Source: SSSZ01 sp036732025
GTDB lineage: Bacteria > Pseudomonadota > Gammaproteobacteria > Burkholderiales > Rhodocyclaceae
NCBI GenBank assembly: GCA_036732025.1
Contig: DAINDE010000012.1
Coordinates: 19,679-83,678 of the forward strand
Reading direction: 5' to 3'
Length of the DNA stretch: 64,000 nucleotides
A program made the translations under genes and the position numbers. Every line of letters starts with the position of its first letter. Within the stretch, counting starts at the first letter, position 1. Positions 7,955 through 15,662 of this stretch are shown piece by piece. A model generated the notes under the pieces. It was not told the DNA's origin. It was given only the letters and a program-made list of their open reading frames with translations, and did no database searches.

Positions 7955-8230
7955 TCAGCGGCTTTCGTTGGGCGCCGGGGCCGGCGGCGAGGAAGGAGAG
8001 CCCTGGTTCTCGGGCGCCGGCATGGCCGGCGTGCCCGAAGGCGAAGGCGAAGGCTGGCCGGCGGCCGGAGGGGCGCCCTGCAGGATTTTTTCCGGGGAAT
8101 CGGGGGCCCGGGCCTGATTTTCCTGGGCCTGGCCGGGGGCGGCCGCGGACGGAGACTGCTCCGCCCGGTTGCAGGCCAGAACCAGGAGCGGTACGGCCAG
8201 GGTCGACATCAGTAGAAGCTTGCTACGCAT
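7955..8230 (-). CDS. Proline-rich small lipoprotein
   Basis: A 91-residue protein with an N-terminal signal and lipobox LVLAC (Cys20), followed by a low-complexity Pro/Ala/Ser/Gln tail. This predicts a lipid-anchored envelope protein. No domain is recognised. It has GAAAGGAGT upstream of ATG 8230 and lies 80 bases downstream of the MlaC-like gene, possibly in the same transcript. Confidence 0.65.
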   Translation of the reverse strand: MRSKLLLMSTLAVPLLVLACNRAEQSPSAAAPGQAQENQARAPDSPEKILQGAPPAAGQPSPSPSGTPAMPAPENQGSPSSPPAPAPNESR

Positions 8231-8310
8231 GGTATTGACTCCTTTCAGGGGGAGGAGGGGAACTGCCGGGGGCTACGCCCACGGCCAGGTTCCCGGGGAG
8301 TTGCCGCCCG

Positions 8311-8949
8311 TCAGGTGGCGGGCGGCGGAACCGGCGAAGCGGTCTCGGAGCGCCGGTTCTTTTCCTGGAGCGACTTGAGGAGGCCGTTGATGCCGCCCTG
8401 CTCGATGGCGCTGGCGAAGCTGCTGCGATAGCTGGTGACCAGGCTGACGTTGGCGATGGCCACGTCGAACACCTTCCAGCCGGCGTCGGTGCGGGCCAGG
8501 CTGTAGTCGAGGGCGATGGGCTGGGCGCCGGGCTTGTTGATCTGGCTATGGACGGTCACCTCGTCGCCCTGGGGCGGCTTGGGCGAAGGCTTGAAGCTCA
8601 CCGTCTGGTTCCGGTAGGCGGTGAGGGAATTGGCGTAGGTGCGCACCAGCAGCGTGCGGAATTCCTCGGTGAGCGCCTTCTGCTGTTGCGCATCGGCCTG
8701 GCGCCAGCCCCGGCCGACGGCAAGGCTGGTCATGCGGCCGAAGTCGAAGTGGGGCGCCACCTTGGTCTCGATCAGGGCGACCGCCCGCTGCTGGTTGCCG
8801 GACTGGATGCCCTTGTCCGCCTTGAGGATGGCCAGGACTTCGTCGGTCACGTTCTTCACCAGCGCCTCCGGAGGGGCGGTCTCGGCCGGGGAGAAGCCCG
8901 GTGCCAGCAACAGGATCGGCACAAGCCAGGTCAGGAGATTGCGGATCAT
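8311..8949 (-). CDS. mlaC: MlaC-like periplasmic phospholipid-binding protein
   Basis: A 212-residue MlaC/Tol-Tol-Ttg2 family protein with a signal peptide cleaved near residue 22. The motifs FDFGRMTSLAVGRGWRQA and EFRTLLVRTYANSL are typical. MlaC ferries phospholipids between the outer-membrane lipoprotein and the inner-membrane MCE transporter. No other mla gene is adjacent. Start ATG 8949 is chosen because AAAGGAGGACATC precedes it; longer N-terminal frames lack a signal peptide start. Confidence 0.88.
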   Translation of the reverse strand: MIRNLLTWLVPILLLAPGFSPAETAPPEALVKNVTDEVLAILKADKGIQSGNQQRAVALIETKVAPHFDFGRMTSLAVGRGWRQADAQQQKALTEEFRTLLVRTYANSLTAYRNQTVSFKPSPKPPQGDEVTVHSQINKPGAQPIALDYSLARTDAGWKVFDVAIANVSLVTSYRSSFASAIEQGGINGLLKSLQEKNRRSETASPVPPPAT

Positions 8950-9174
8950 GATGTCCTCCTTTGCAACGGGGCCCGCGGTGGCGAGGGTATTCCTTTCCCG
9001 CGCCACGCCTGTGGCGGCACCGCGGGTTGATTCCAGCCTAGTTCCCCGCCCTGCCGAAAGCTGTCGGACCCGGCCGATTCGCTTGTAGGACGGCGCCTGC
9101 AAGGGAAACGGGCCTGAACTCCTGCGGGCGGGCGAGGGTCACACGGGGGATTCCACCGCTGCGGAGGACAGACC

Positions 9175-9813
9175 ATGCTCCGAGTCGCCATCGTCGATGA
9201 CCACGAGATCGTCCGTGCCGGGTTCCGCGAAATGCTGGCCGACGAGCTGGGCATCACCATCGCCTTCGAGGCCGCCTCCGGCGAAGAGGCGCTGGCCCGC
9301 CTGCAGGACACCGCCTGCGACGCCCTGCTCCTCGACCTTGCCCTGCCCGGGCAGAGCGGCGTCGATGTCTTGCGCACCCTGCGCCAGCGCCATTCCAACC
9401 TGGGGGTCCTGGTCCTGACCGGCTACCCCGAGGAACGCTACGCCCTGGCCATGATCCGCAACGGCGCCAATGGCTACCTGTGCAAGGAGTGCGGCCGCGA
9501 TGACCTGCTCAAGGCGGTGCATGCGGTGGCCCAGGGCCGCCGCTACCTGTCCCCCCACATGGCGGAACTGCTCGCCGACGAGCTTGCCGGCGGCGGCGCC
9601 ACGGGGGCGCCCCACGAGCAGCTTTCGGAACGGGAGCTGCAGGTCTTCCTGCGGCTGGCCCGGGGTGAATCGGTTTCCGACATCGGCCGTGCCCTCAACC
9701 TCAGCGTCAAGACGGTCAGCACCTATCGCTCCCGGCTCCTGGAAAAGCTGGGGCTGGCGAGCAACGCCGAGCTGGCCGCCTATGCGGTGCGCCAGGGGCT
9801 CCTGGTGGAGTGA
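9175..9813 (+). CDS. NarL/UvrY-type response regulator
   Basis: A 212-residue two-domain regulator: receiver at residues 1-120 (acidic pair D8/D9, phospho-acceptor in LLLDLALPG at about residue 53, lysine in CKECG) and a LuxR-type helix-turn-helix at about 145-205 (LSERELQVF, VKTVSTYRSRLLEKL). It should bind DNA as a dimer after phosphorylation. The neighbouring CHASE3 kinase belongs to the matching HisKA_3 class and is the likely partner. ATG 9175 follows GGAGGA. Confidence 0.92.
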   Translation: MLRVAIVDDHEIVRAGFREMLADELGITIAFEAASGEEALARLQDTACDALLLDLALPGQSGVDVLRTLRQRHSNLGVLVLTGYPEERYALAMIRNGANGYLCKECGRDDLLKAVHAVAQGRRYLSPHMAELLADELAGGGATGAPHEQLSERELQVFLRLARGESVSDIGRALNLSVKTVSTYRSRLLEKLGLASNAELAAYAVRQGLLVE

Positions 9814-9824
9814 AGGGGGGAGCG

Positions 9825-10217
9825 ATGGCGACCGCGGGACCGTTGCTGAAGGTGGTCATCATCGAGGACTCGCTCCTGCTGCGGCAAACACTGGGTGCCG
9901 TCCTTGGCGAGGTGGCGGGGGTGGCCGTGGTCGGCGGGGCCGACGACGAGGGGGCCGCCATCGAACTGCTGCGCAGCCAGCGGCCCCACCTGGCCATCGT
10001 CGACCTGCAGTTGCGGACGGGAAGCGGCCTCGGCGTCCTCCGCGCCTTGGCCGTGAACCCGGACGAGTTCGGCCATCCCCGGGCCGTCATCTTCTCCCAT
10101 CACGGGCAGGCGGCGGTGCGGGAGCGCTGCCTTGCCCTGGGGGCCGACGGCTTCTTCGACAAGGCCACCCAGTTCAATGACCTCTTGGCCTACGTGCGGC
10201 GGGCGGTGCCTTCCTGA
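9825..10217 (+). CDS. Receiver-only response regulator
   Basis: A 130-residue protein with only a CheY-like receiver: acidic residues in VVIIEDS, phospho-acceptor in LAIVDLQLRTG, and a terminal lysine FFDKATQF. There is no output domain, so it may act as a phosphate sink or through protein contacts. ATG 9825 with GGGGGGAG upstream is preferred over an in-frame GTG at 9810. Its 3' end overlaps the convergent kinase gene by 28 bases. Confidence 0.85.
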   Translation: MATAGPLLKVVIIEDSLLLRQTLGAVLGEVAGVAVVGGADDEGAAIELLRSQRPHLAIVDLQLRTGSGLGVLRALAVNPDEFGHPRAVIFSHHGQAAVRERCLALGADGFFDKATQFNDLLAYVRRAVPS

Positions 10218-11602
10218 TCGCCGGCCACCGCCGCCCGGGGCAGGCGCACCACGATGCGGGTACCGGCGCCGGGCCGGCTGTCGATGACGAATTCCCCGGC
10301 GTACATCTGGACCCGGTGACGCATGCCCGCCAGGCCATGGTGCCGGCCGCGCACCCAGGCGCTCTGGAAGCCCTTGCCGTCATCGCTGATTTCCAGTTCC
10401 AGGCGGGCATCCGCGGCGCGCAGGGCGAGCCGCACATGGCGGGCCTGGGCGTGCTTGCGGACATTGGTCAGGGCCTCCTGGGCGATGCGGTAGAGGGCCA
10501 GCGCCGGCGCCGGGGCCAGGGAAACCTCCTCGGCCGGCAATTCGAGGCTGAGGGTTTCCTCGGCGCCCCGGGCGAACTCCTCGCCGAGGATGCGCAGGCT
10601 GCTGATGAGGCCCAGTTCCTCGAGAAGCGGCGGGCGCAGACCGTCGATGATGCGGCGCTTGAGGGCGATGCCGCTGTCGAGGATTTCTTCCAGGCGCGCC
10701 AGCCGCTCCCGGCATGGCGCCAGGTCGGTGCCGTCGAGCTGGCGGGCGAGTGAGCCGGTCTGCATCTTCGCGGCGGTGAGGAGCGACCCCAGTTCGTCGT
10801 GAAGCTCCCGGGCCAGCCGGGCTTTCTCCGCCTCGCGGGCGTCGCTGAGGTAGCTGGCCAGATCGCTCAGTTCGTCGGTGCGCTCCCGTACCAGGGCATC
10901 GAGGCGCTGGTTTTCGCCCTGCAGCAGATCGGCGATCTGCTCCCGCAACTGGAGTTGGCGCTGCAGCAGGAGAAAGAGGATCGCCATCAGCGCCAGGGCG
11001 GCGCCCCCCAGGGCGGCCACCACCCAGCGCGTGCGCTCCACGTGGCGGGTGGAGCGTTCGAAGGATTCCTGCCCTTCTGCCGCCAACTGGGCGCCCAGGC
11101 CGAGGATGCGATCACGGATGCGGTCGGTGTAGCGCTTGCCCTGGATGCGGGTTTCCTCCCCGGCCATGCCGCGCTCGACGGCCTGGCCCAGGGTTTTCAG
11201 CTTGATGGCCACCAGCCCGGAAAGATCGGCGATGGCAGCGTCGTTGTCGGGGTTGGGGGCGAGATCCCGACGGATTTCCTCCAGCGTGAGATTGGCCGTC
11301 GCCAGGGTTTTCTCGTAGGGCTCCAGGTGGCTCCGGTTCCTGCTCAGGAGATAGCCCCGCACGGCGTTTTCGGCATCGATCAACTGGATCAGCAGGCTGT
11401 CCAGCCGCTCGACCCGCGCGGCCTGCTGGCGCAGGTCGCCGAGGGCCCGCAGGCTGGCGGTCCCCTGCCAGATGCTCGACCCCAGGAGGAGGAGGACGAA
11501 GGCGCCGCCCAAGGCGAGAAGCAGATGCTGCCAGCGGCGGGGGAAGCGAAGGGTGAAGCGCCCCTTGCCGGTCAACGGCGGGGATGGGGAAAGCGGGGGC
11601 AT
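10190..11602 (-). CDS. CHASE3-domain sensor histidine kinase (HisKA_3)
   Basis: A 470-residue inner-membrane kinase. TM helices lie at about residues 25-45 and 193-214, enclosing a periplasmic CHASE3-like helical sensor (LDAENAVRGYLLSRN). A coiled stretch follows, then the HisKA_3 dimerisation helix with His268 in RELHDELGSLL, and a HATPase domain (ALTNVRKHAQA N-box, ISDDGKGF, HHGLAGMRHR). The class pairs with NarL-type regulators such as the one at 9175. ATG 11602 follows GGGAGGAG. Confidence 0.92.
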   Translation of the reverse strand: MPPLSPSPPLTGKGRFTLRFPRRWQHLLLALGGAFVLLLLGSSIWQGTASLRALGDLRQQAARVERLDSLLIQLIDAENAVRGYLLSRNRSHLEPYEKTLATANLTLEEIRRDLAPNPDNDAAIADLSGLVAIKLKTLGQAVERGMAGEETRIQGKRYTDRIRDRILGLGAQLAAEGQESFERSTRHVERTRWVVAALGGAALALMAILFLLLQRQLQLREQIADLLQGENQRLDALVRERTDELSDLASYLSDAREAEKARLARELHDELGSLLTAAKMQTGSLARQLDGTDLAPCRERLARLEEILDSGIALKRRIIDGLRPPLLEELGLISSLRILGEEFARGAEETLSLELPAEEVSLAPAPALALYRIAQEALTNVRKHAQARHVRLALRAADARLELEISDDGKGFQSAWVRGRHHGLAGMRHRVQMYAGEFVIDSRPGAGTRIVVRLPRAAVAGDQEGTARRT

Positions 11603-11793
11603 GGTTGGTCTCCTCCCTCGGGCCGGGGCGGGATGGCCCGAGCATGCGGGAATTGTCCTACCGTCGATTCAGTTAAATCTGACAGCGGTTTGGGGCCCGG
11701 GTTCGTAAGATGGGATCACGTCCCGGCCGCGGCCGACAGCGTCAAGCAACCCAGCCTGTACAGCCGTGCCGGGCCAACGCAAAAGGAGAAATC

Positions 11794-12099
11794 ATGAGAA
11801 CCCAGCGTTCCTGCTTCGCCGCCCTCCTGCTGTCAGCCGTGCTCGCCGCCTGCGCGGGCAGCCCGGCCAAGGAAAGCACGGGCGAGTATATCGACGACAG
11901 CGTCATCACCACCCGGGTCAAGGCCGCCTTCGTCGACGACAAGACGGTCAAGGCCGGTGACATCCAGGTGGAAACCTTCAAGGGTACCGTGCAACTGAGC
12001 GGCTTCGCCTCCAGCCGGGCGGAAATCGACCGGGCGGCGGAAATCGCCAGCAAGGTGCCGGGGGTCAAGGCTGTGCGCAACGACGTGATCCTGAAGTAG
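11794..12099 (+). CDS. BON-domain lipoprotein
   Basis: A 101-residue envelope protein with lipobox LAAC (Cys20) and one BON domain (residues 32-100: DDSVITTRVKAAF, VETFKGTVQLSGF, VPGVKAVRNDV). BON domains bind phospholipid membranes and are common in osmotic-stress proteins such as OsmY and DolP. It is a paralog of the protein at 23420. AAAAGGAGAAATC precedes ATG 11794. The osmotic-stress operon begins on the other strand just downstream. Confidence 0.9.
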   Translation: MRTQRSCFAALLLSAVLAACAGSPAKESTGEYIDDSVITTRVKAAFVDDKTVKAGDIQVETFKGTVQLSGFASSRAEIDRAAEIASKVPGVKAVRNDVILK

Positions 12100-12118
12100 C
12101 AACCCCGTTGCGCCGACC

Positions 12119-12151
12119 GCGCCGGAGCTTCCCCAGGCCTTCCTCCGGCGC
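12119..12151. terminator. Bidirectional hairpin between BON gene and mscS
   Basis: GCGCCGGAG at 12119-12127 is the exact reverse complement of 12143-12151, with a 15-base loop. It lies between convergent genes and probably ends both transcripts. Confidence 0.45.
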
Positions 12152-12164
12152 TGGCCAACGGCAG

Positions 12165-13025
12165 TCAGAAGGCCTGGTTTTCCCGCGTTTTCTCCATCAG
12201 CCGAATCTGGGTTTCCGGCATGCGGATGCCGGCCCGGGTGAATGCCTGCCCCAGCCGGCGCAGGAGTTCGCGGCGGACGTTCCATTGCTCCATGGGCACC
12301 ACCTTGAAGCGGCAGCGCAGCGTCAGGCTGGTGTCCTGCCAGTTTTCCACGCCGGCGATTTCCAGGTCGTCGGCGATGCGGGCCGCGAAGGCCGGGTCGC
12401 GGCGCAGTTCGTCCCCGGTCTGCCGCAGCAGGGCGAGGGCCCGGTCCGTATCCTCGTCGGCGGCGATGGCGACGTCGATCACCGCATAGGCGAAGTCCAT
12501 GGTCATGTTGGTCACCACCGAAATGGTGCCATTGGGCACGTAATGGACGTTGCCCGAATAGTCCCGCAGCTTGAGGTAGCGCAGGGTGAGTTCTTCCACC
12601 ACTCCGGCCCTGCCGCCGGCCTCCACCACGTCGCCCATGCGGATCTGGTTTTCCAGCAGCAGGAAGAAACCGCTGAAGAAATCCTTCACCAGGCTCTGGG
12701 CGCCGAAGCCGACGGCGACCCCGACCACCCCCGCCGCCCCCAGGATGGGCGCGACGGAAATGCCCAGTTCGCTCAGCACCAGCACCGCCGTGACGGCCAC
12801 CACCACCACGGTGAGGGCATAGCGCAGCACCCGCGAGAGGGTGACCACGCGGCGGCCGTATTCCGGCCCCGGCTGCCGGGCGACGAGGGCCGCCTGCAGG
12901 CGGGGCAGGAGACGGCCCACGGCGTGCAGGGCCCCGGCCGCCAGCGCCAGGATCAGCAGGATGCGGGCGAGGCGTTCCAGATCGTTGGGTAGCCAGGCGA
13001 TGGCCTGGTCGAGGAGATGCTCCAT
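12165..13025 (-). CDS. mscS: Small-conductance mechanosensitive channel, MscS family
   Basis: A 286-residue channel with three predicted TM helices (about 18-38, 62-83, 88-125). The pore helix carries the Gly/Ala pattern AAGVVGVAVGFGAQSLVKDFFSGFF-type signature at about 95-120, and the beta domain follows (GDVVEAGG, VHYVPNGTI). It opens under membrane tension to release solutes on osmotic downshock. It starts 14 bases after the GH15 gene and is the last gene of the trehalose operon, which fits an osmotic role. Confidence 0.93.
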   Translation of the reverse strand: MEHLLDQAIAWLPNDLERLARILLILALAAGALHAVGRLLPRLQAALVARQPGPEYGRRVVTLSRVLRYALTVVVVAVTAVLVLSELGISVAPILGAAGVVGVAVGFGAQSLVKDFFSGFFLLLENQIRMGDVVEAGGRAGVVEELTLRYLKLRDYSGNVHYVPNGTISVVTNMTMDFAYAVIDVAIAADEDTDRALALLRQTGDELRRDPAFAARIADDLEIAGVENWQDTSLTLRCRFKVVPMEQWNVRRELLRRLGQAFTRAGIRMPETQIRLMEKTRENQAF

Positions 13026-13039
13026 GTTGCCCCCGGTTG

Positions 13040-14818
13040 TCAGAAAGCCTGGTCCCAGCGGATCGACAGGCGGATGGCGGCGTTGATCAGCCCGACCATG
13101 CTGTAGGTCTGGACGAAATTGCCCCACTGCTCGCCGCTCCGCGGGTCGATGTGCTCGGCCAGCAGGCCGTGGCGATTGCGGCAGGCCAGCAGCCGCTCGA
13201 AGACGGCGCGGGCCTCGTCCCGCCGGCCGAGGGCGGCGAGGGCGTTGGCGTACCAGAAGGTGCACACGATGAAGGCGTTTTCCGGTTCGCCGAAATCGTC
13301 CTTCTCCACGTAGCGGAAGATGAAGTCGCCACGCTTGAGGTCCGCTGCCACCGCCGCCACGGTCCTGGCGAAGCGGGGGTCGGCGGCATCCAGGAAGCCG
13401 ACTTCGGCGAGCAGCAGGAGGCTGGCGTCCATGGCCTCGCCGTCGAAGGTGGAGGCGAAGGCGTTGCGCCCGGCGCACCAGGCACGCTCGGTGATGACGG
13501 CGGCGAGGCGGCGGGCGTGTTCCCGCCAGTGGTCGGCGCGGCCGGTGAGGCCGAGGTGGGCGGCGATGCGGGCCAGGCGGTCGCAGGCGGCCCAGCACAT
13601 GACCGCCGAGAAGGTGTGCACCCGGGCGCTGCCACGCAGCTCCCAGAGGCCGGCGTCGGGCTGGTCGAAGGAGGCCACCGCCTGGTCCCCCAGGGGTTCG
13701 AGGCGGTGGAACAGGGCCTCGTCGCCGCGGCGGGTGAGGCGGCGGTCGAAGAAGATGTGGGTGGCGGCGAGTACCGCCGAGCCGTAGACGTCGTGCTGCA
13801 CCTGCAGGTAGGCGAGATTGCCCAGGCGCACCGGCCCCATGCCGCGATAGCCCGAGAGGGCCGGCGCCTCCCGCTCCGGCAGCTGGGCGCGGCCGTCGAT
13901 GGCGTAGACCGGCTGCAGCGGCCCGCCGCCGGCGTCGGCGGCGATATTGACGATGTAGGCCAGGTAGCGCTCCATGGTGCGGGTGGCCCCCAGGCGGTTG
14001 AGCGCGTTGATGACGAAGTAGCTGTCCCGCAGCCAGCAGTAGCGGTAATCCCAGTTGCGGGCGCTGCCCGCCGCTTCGGGCACGGAGGTGGTCATGGCGG
14101 CGATGACGGCGCCGGTGTCGTCGTAGGCGTTGAGCTTCAGGGTGATGGTGGCGCGGATCACCGCCTCCTGCCATTCGAAGGGGATGGCCAGGGTGCGCAC
14201 CCACTCCCGCCAGTACTGCGCCGTGTCCTCGCCAAAGCGCCGGCCCACCTCGCCCACCGCGTCGGGCACGGTTTCGTCGGGGCCGAGGATGAGGGTCACC
14301 GTGTCCTCCAGGAAGAAGGGGTTTTCCTGGAGGACGGCGGTGATCGAGGCGTCGGTGGTGAGCCGCAGGGCCAGCCCCGGCGTCACGTAGCGGATGTGGT
14401 TGCTGCCCCAGGTGGTCTGGGGCCGGGCCTGCCCTTCGTCGCAGGCCGGGCGCAGGCGGATGGTCAGGCGGGGGCTGCCGGCCAGGCGCCGCACCTGGCG
14501 GACCAGGGTCATGGGCCGGAAGGTGCGCCCGAACTGGCCGAAGCGGGGGGCGAAATCGGTGATCTCGACGACGGCGCCCTGGCTGTCGTGGAGGCGGGTG
14601 ACGAGGATGGCGGTGTTGTCGAGGTAGGCCTGTTCGGCGCGCTCGAAATCGGCCAGCTCGATGGCGAAATAGCCGAAATCCGGGGGCTCCTTCAAGAGCG
14701 AGCAGAACACCGGGTCGCCGTCGAAGCGGGGAAAGCAGGCCCAGACGATGGTGGCCCGGGCATCCACCAGGGCGCCGATGGTGCAGTTGCCGATGAGGGC
14801 GAGGTCGAGGCTGCTCAT
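13040..14818 (-). CDS. Glycoside hydrolase family 15 protein (trehalase/glucoamylase-like)
   Basis: A 592-residue GH15 enzyme. The start SSLDLALIGNCTIGALVDARATIVWACFPRFDGDPVF is the typical N-terminus of GH15 proteins of the trehalase-like group, and RNWDYRYCWLRDS is the conserved (alpha/alpha)6 segment with an acidic residue at the active site. Linked to otsA and otsB, hydrolysis of trehalose or a related alpha-glucoside is likely, but glucoamylase activity cannot be excluded. It starts only 10 bases after otsB; a dispersed repeat occupies the site where its ribosome site would lie. Confidence 0.88.
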   Translation of the reverse strand: MSSLDLALIGNCTIGALVDARATIVWACFPRFDGDPVFCSLLKEPPDFGYFAIELADFERAEQAYLDNTAILVTRLHDSQGAVVEITDFAPRFGQFGRTFRPMTLVRQVRRLAGSPRLTIRLRPACDEGQARPQTTWGSNHIRYVTPGLALRLTTDASITAVLQENPFFLEDTVTLILGPDETVPDAVGEVGRRFGEDTAQYWREWVRTLAIPFEWQEAVIRATITLKLNAYDDTGAVIAAMTTSVPEAAGSARNWDYRYCWLRDSYFVINALNRLGATRTMERYLAYIVNIAADAGGGPLQPVYAIDGRAQLPEREAPALSGYRGMGPVRLGNLAYLQVQHDVYGSAVLAATHIFFDRRLTRRGDEALFHRLEPLGDQAVASFDQPDAGLWELRGSARVHTFSAVMCWAACDRLARIAAHLGLTGRADHWREHARRLAAVITERAWCAGRNAFASTFDGEAMDASLLLLAEVGFLDAADPRFARTVAAVAADLKRGDFIFRYVEKDDFGEPENAFIVCTFWYANALAALGRRDEARAVFERLLACRNRHGLLAEHIDPRSGEQWGNFVQTYSMVGLINAAIRLSIRWDQAF

Positions 14819-14828
14819 GGCGAACCCG

Positions 14829-15662
14829 TTACCCCGTTCGCCCTGAGCCTGTCGAAGGGCGGTGCACCAGGGGCTTCGACGAGCTCAGCCCGAACGGAGC
14901 GGGGTTTTGGCTTGCGGGATTGATATCCAGCGCCCTGGCCAGCCAGGCGCGGACGGCGGCGACGTCGGCCAGGCGGTAGCGGGCGGTGAAATCGCCGGCG
15001 CCGACGCCGATGGAAATGCCGCCGCAGGCATTGACGGCGGCGAAGCCATGCTCGTCGTTCTTGTCGTCGCCGACAAAGACCGGCTGGCGGCCGAGGAAGG
15101 GCCGTTCGGCCAGATACTCGGCAATCGCCGTCCCCTTGTCCACGCCGGCGGGCTTGACCTCGACGACGCACTTGCCCTCCTGGACCAATAGATTCTCGCC
15201 GCTGTCCGCCACCAGCCTGCGCAGAAGATCGAGGAGGTAGGCGGCCAGTTCAGGCACCTGCCGATAATGGAGGGCCAGGGTCAGCCCCTTGTCCTCCAGG
15301 AGCAGGCCGTCGTGGCGCTCCAGCACGGGGGCCAGGGCTTCCCGGATGAGCTGCTTGGTCCGTGGCTGGGCGGCATGGATCCACAGGCGGCCGCTGGCGT
15401 CGCGCCGTTCCAGTCCGTGCTGGCCAGCCTTGGGCAGGGCCGGCAGGCCGAGGCGGCGATCGAGGTCGGAGAGGGCGCGGCCGCTGACCAGGGCCACGGC
15501 CCCCGCCGTCGCCTGGTGCAGGGCGGTAAGCAGTGCCGGCAGGGCAGGGTCGATGCGGATGGCGTCGGGGGTGGGCGCCAGCTCGACGAGGGTGCCGTCC
15601 ACGTCCAGGAAATAGGCCCAGTCGCGGCGGGCGGGGGGCGGGGCGAAGTAGTCTCGGATCAT
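14829..15662 (-). CDS. otsB: Trehalose-6-phosphate phosphatase
   Basis: A 277-residue HAD-superfamily phosphatase. FLDVDGTL (nucleophile Asp at about residue 19) and VFVGDDKNDEHGF are the HAD motifs. It removes phosphate from trehalose-6-phosphate made by OtsA. Its ATG overlaps the otsA stop by 4 bases. The last 30 or so residues (from about NPASQNPAPFGL) are encoded by a dispersed repeat and do not look like family sequence, so the natural C-terminus was probably near residue 247. Confidence 0.93.
   Translation of the reverse strand: MIRDYFAPPPARRDWAYFLDVDGTLVELAPTPDAIRIDPALPALLTALHQATAGAVALVSGRALSDLDRRLGLPALPKAGQHGLERRDASGRLWIHAAQPRTKQLIREALAPVLERHDGLLLEDKGLTLALHYRQVPELAAYLLDLLRRLVADSGENLLVQEGKCVVEVKPAGVDKGTAIAEYLAERPFLGRQPVFVGDDKNDEHGFAAVNACGGISIGVGAGDFTARYRLADVAAVRAWLARALDINPASQNPAPFGLSSSKPLVHRPSTGSGRTG
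14832..14923. repeat. Dispersed repeat, copy 1 (TTCGCCCTGAGCCTGTCGAAGGG type)
   Basis: The element begins CCCCGTTCGCCCTGAGC and ends near TTGGCTTGCGGGATTGAT. It contains an inverted pair: GTTCGCCCTGAGC at the left and GCTCAGCCCGAAC at the right. Two more copies lie at 21250 and 26626. This copy forms the 3' end of otsB and lies directly before the GH15 start. Confidence 0.8.
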
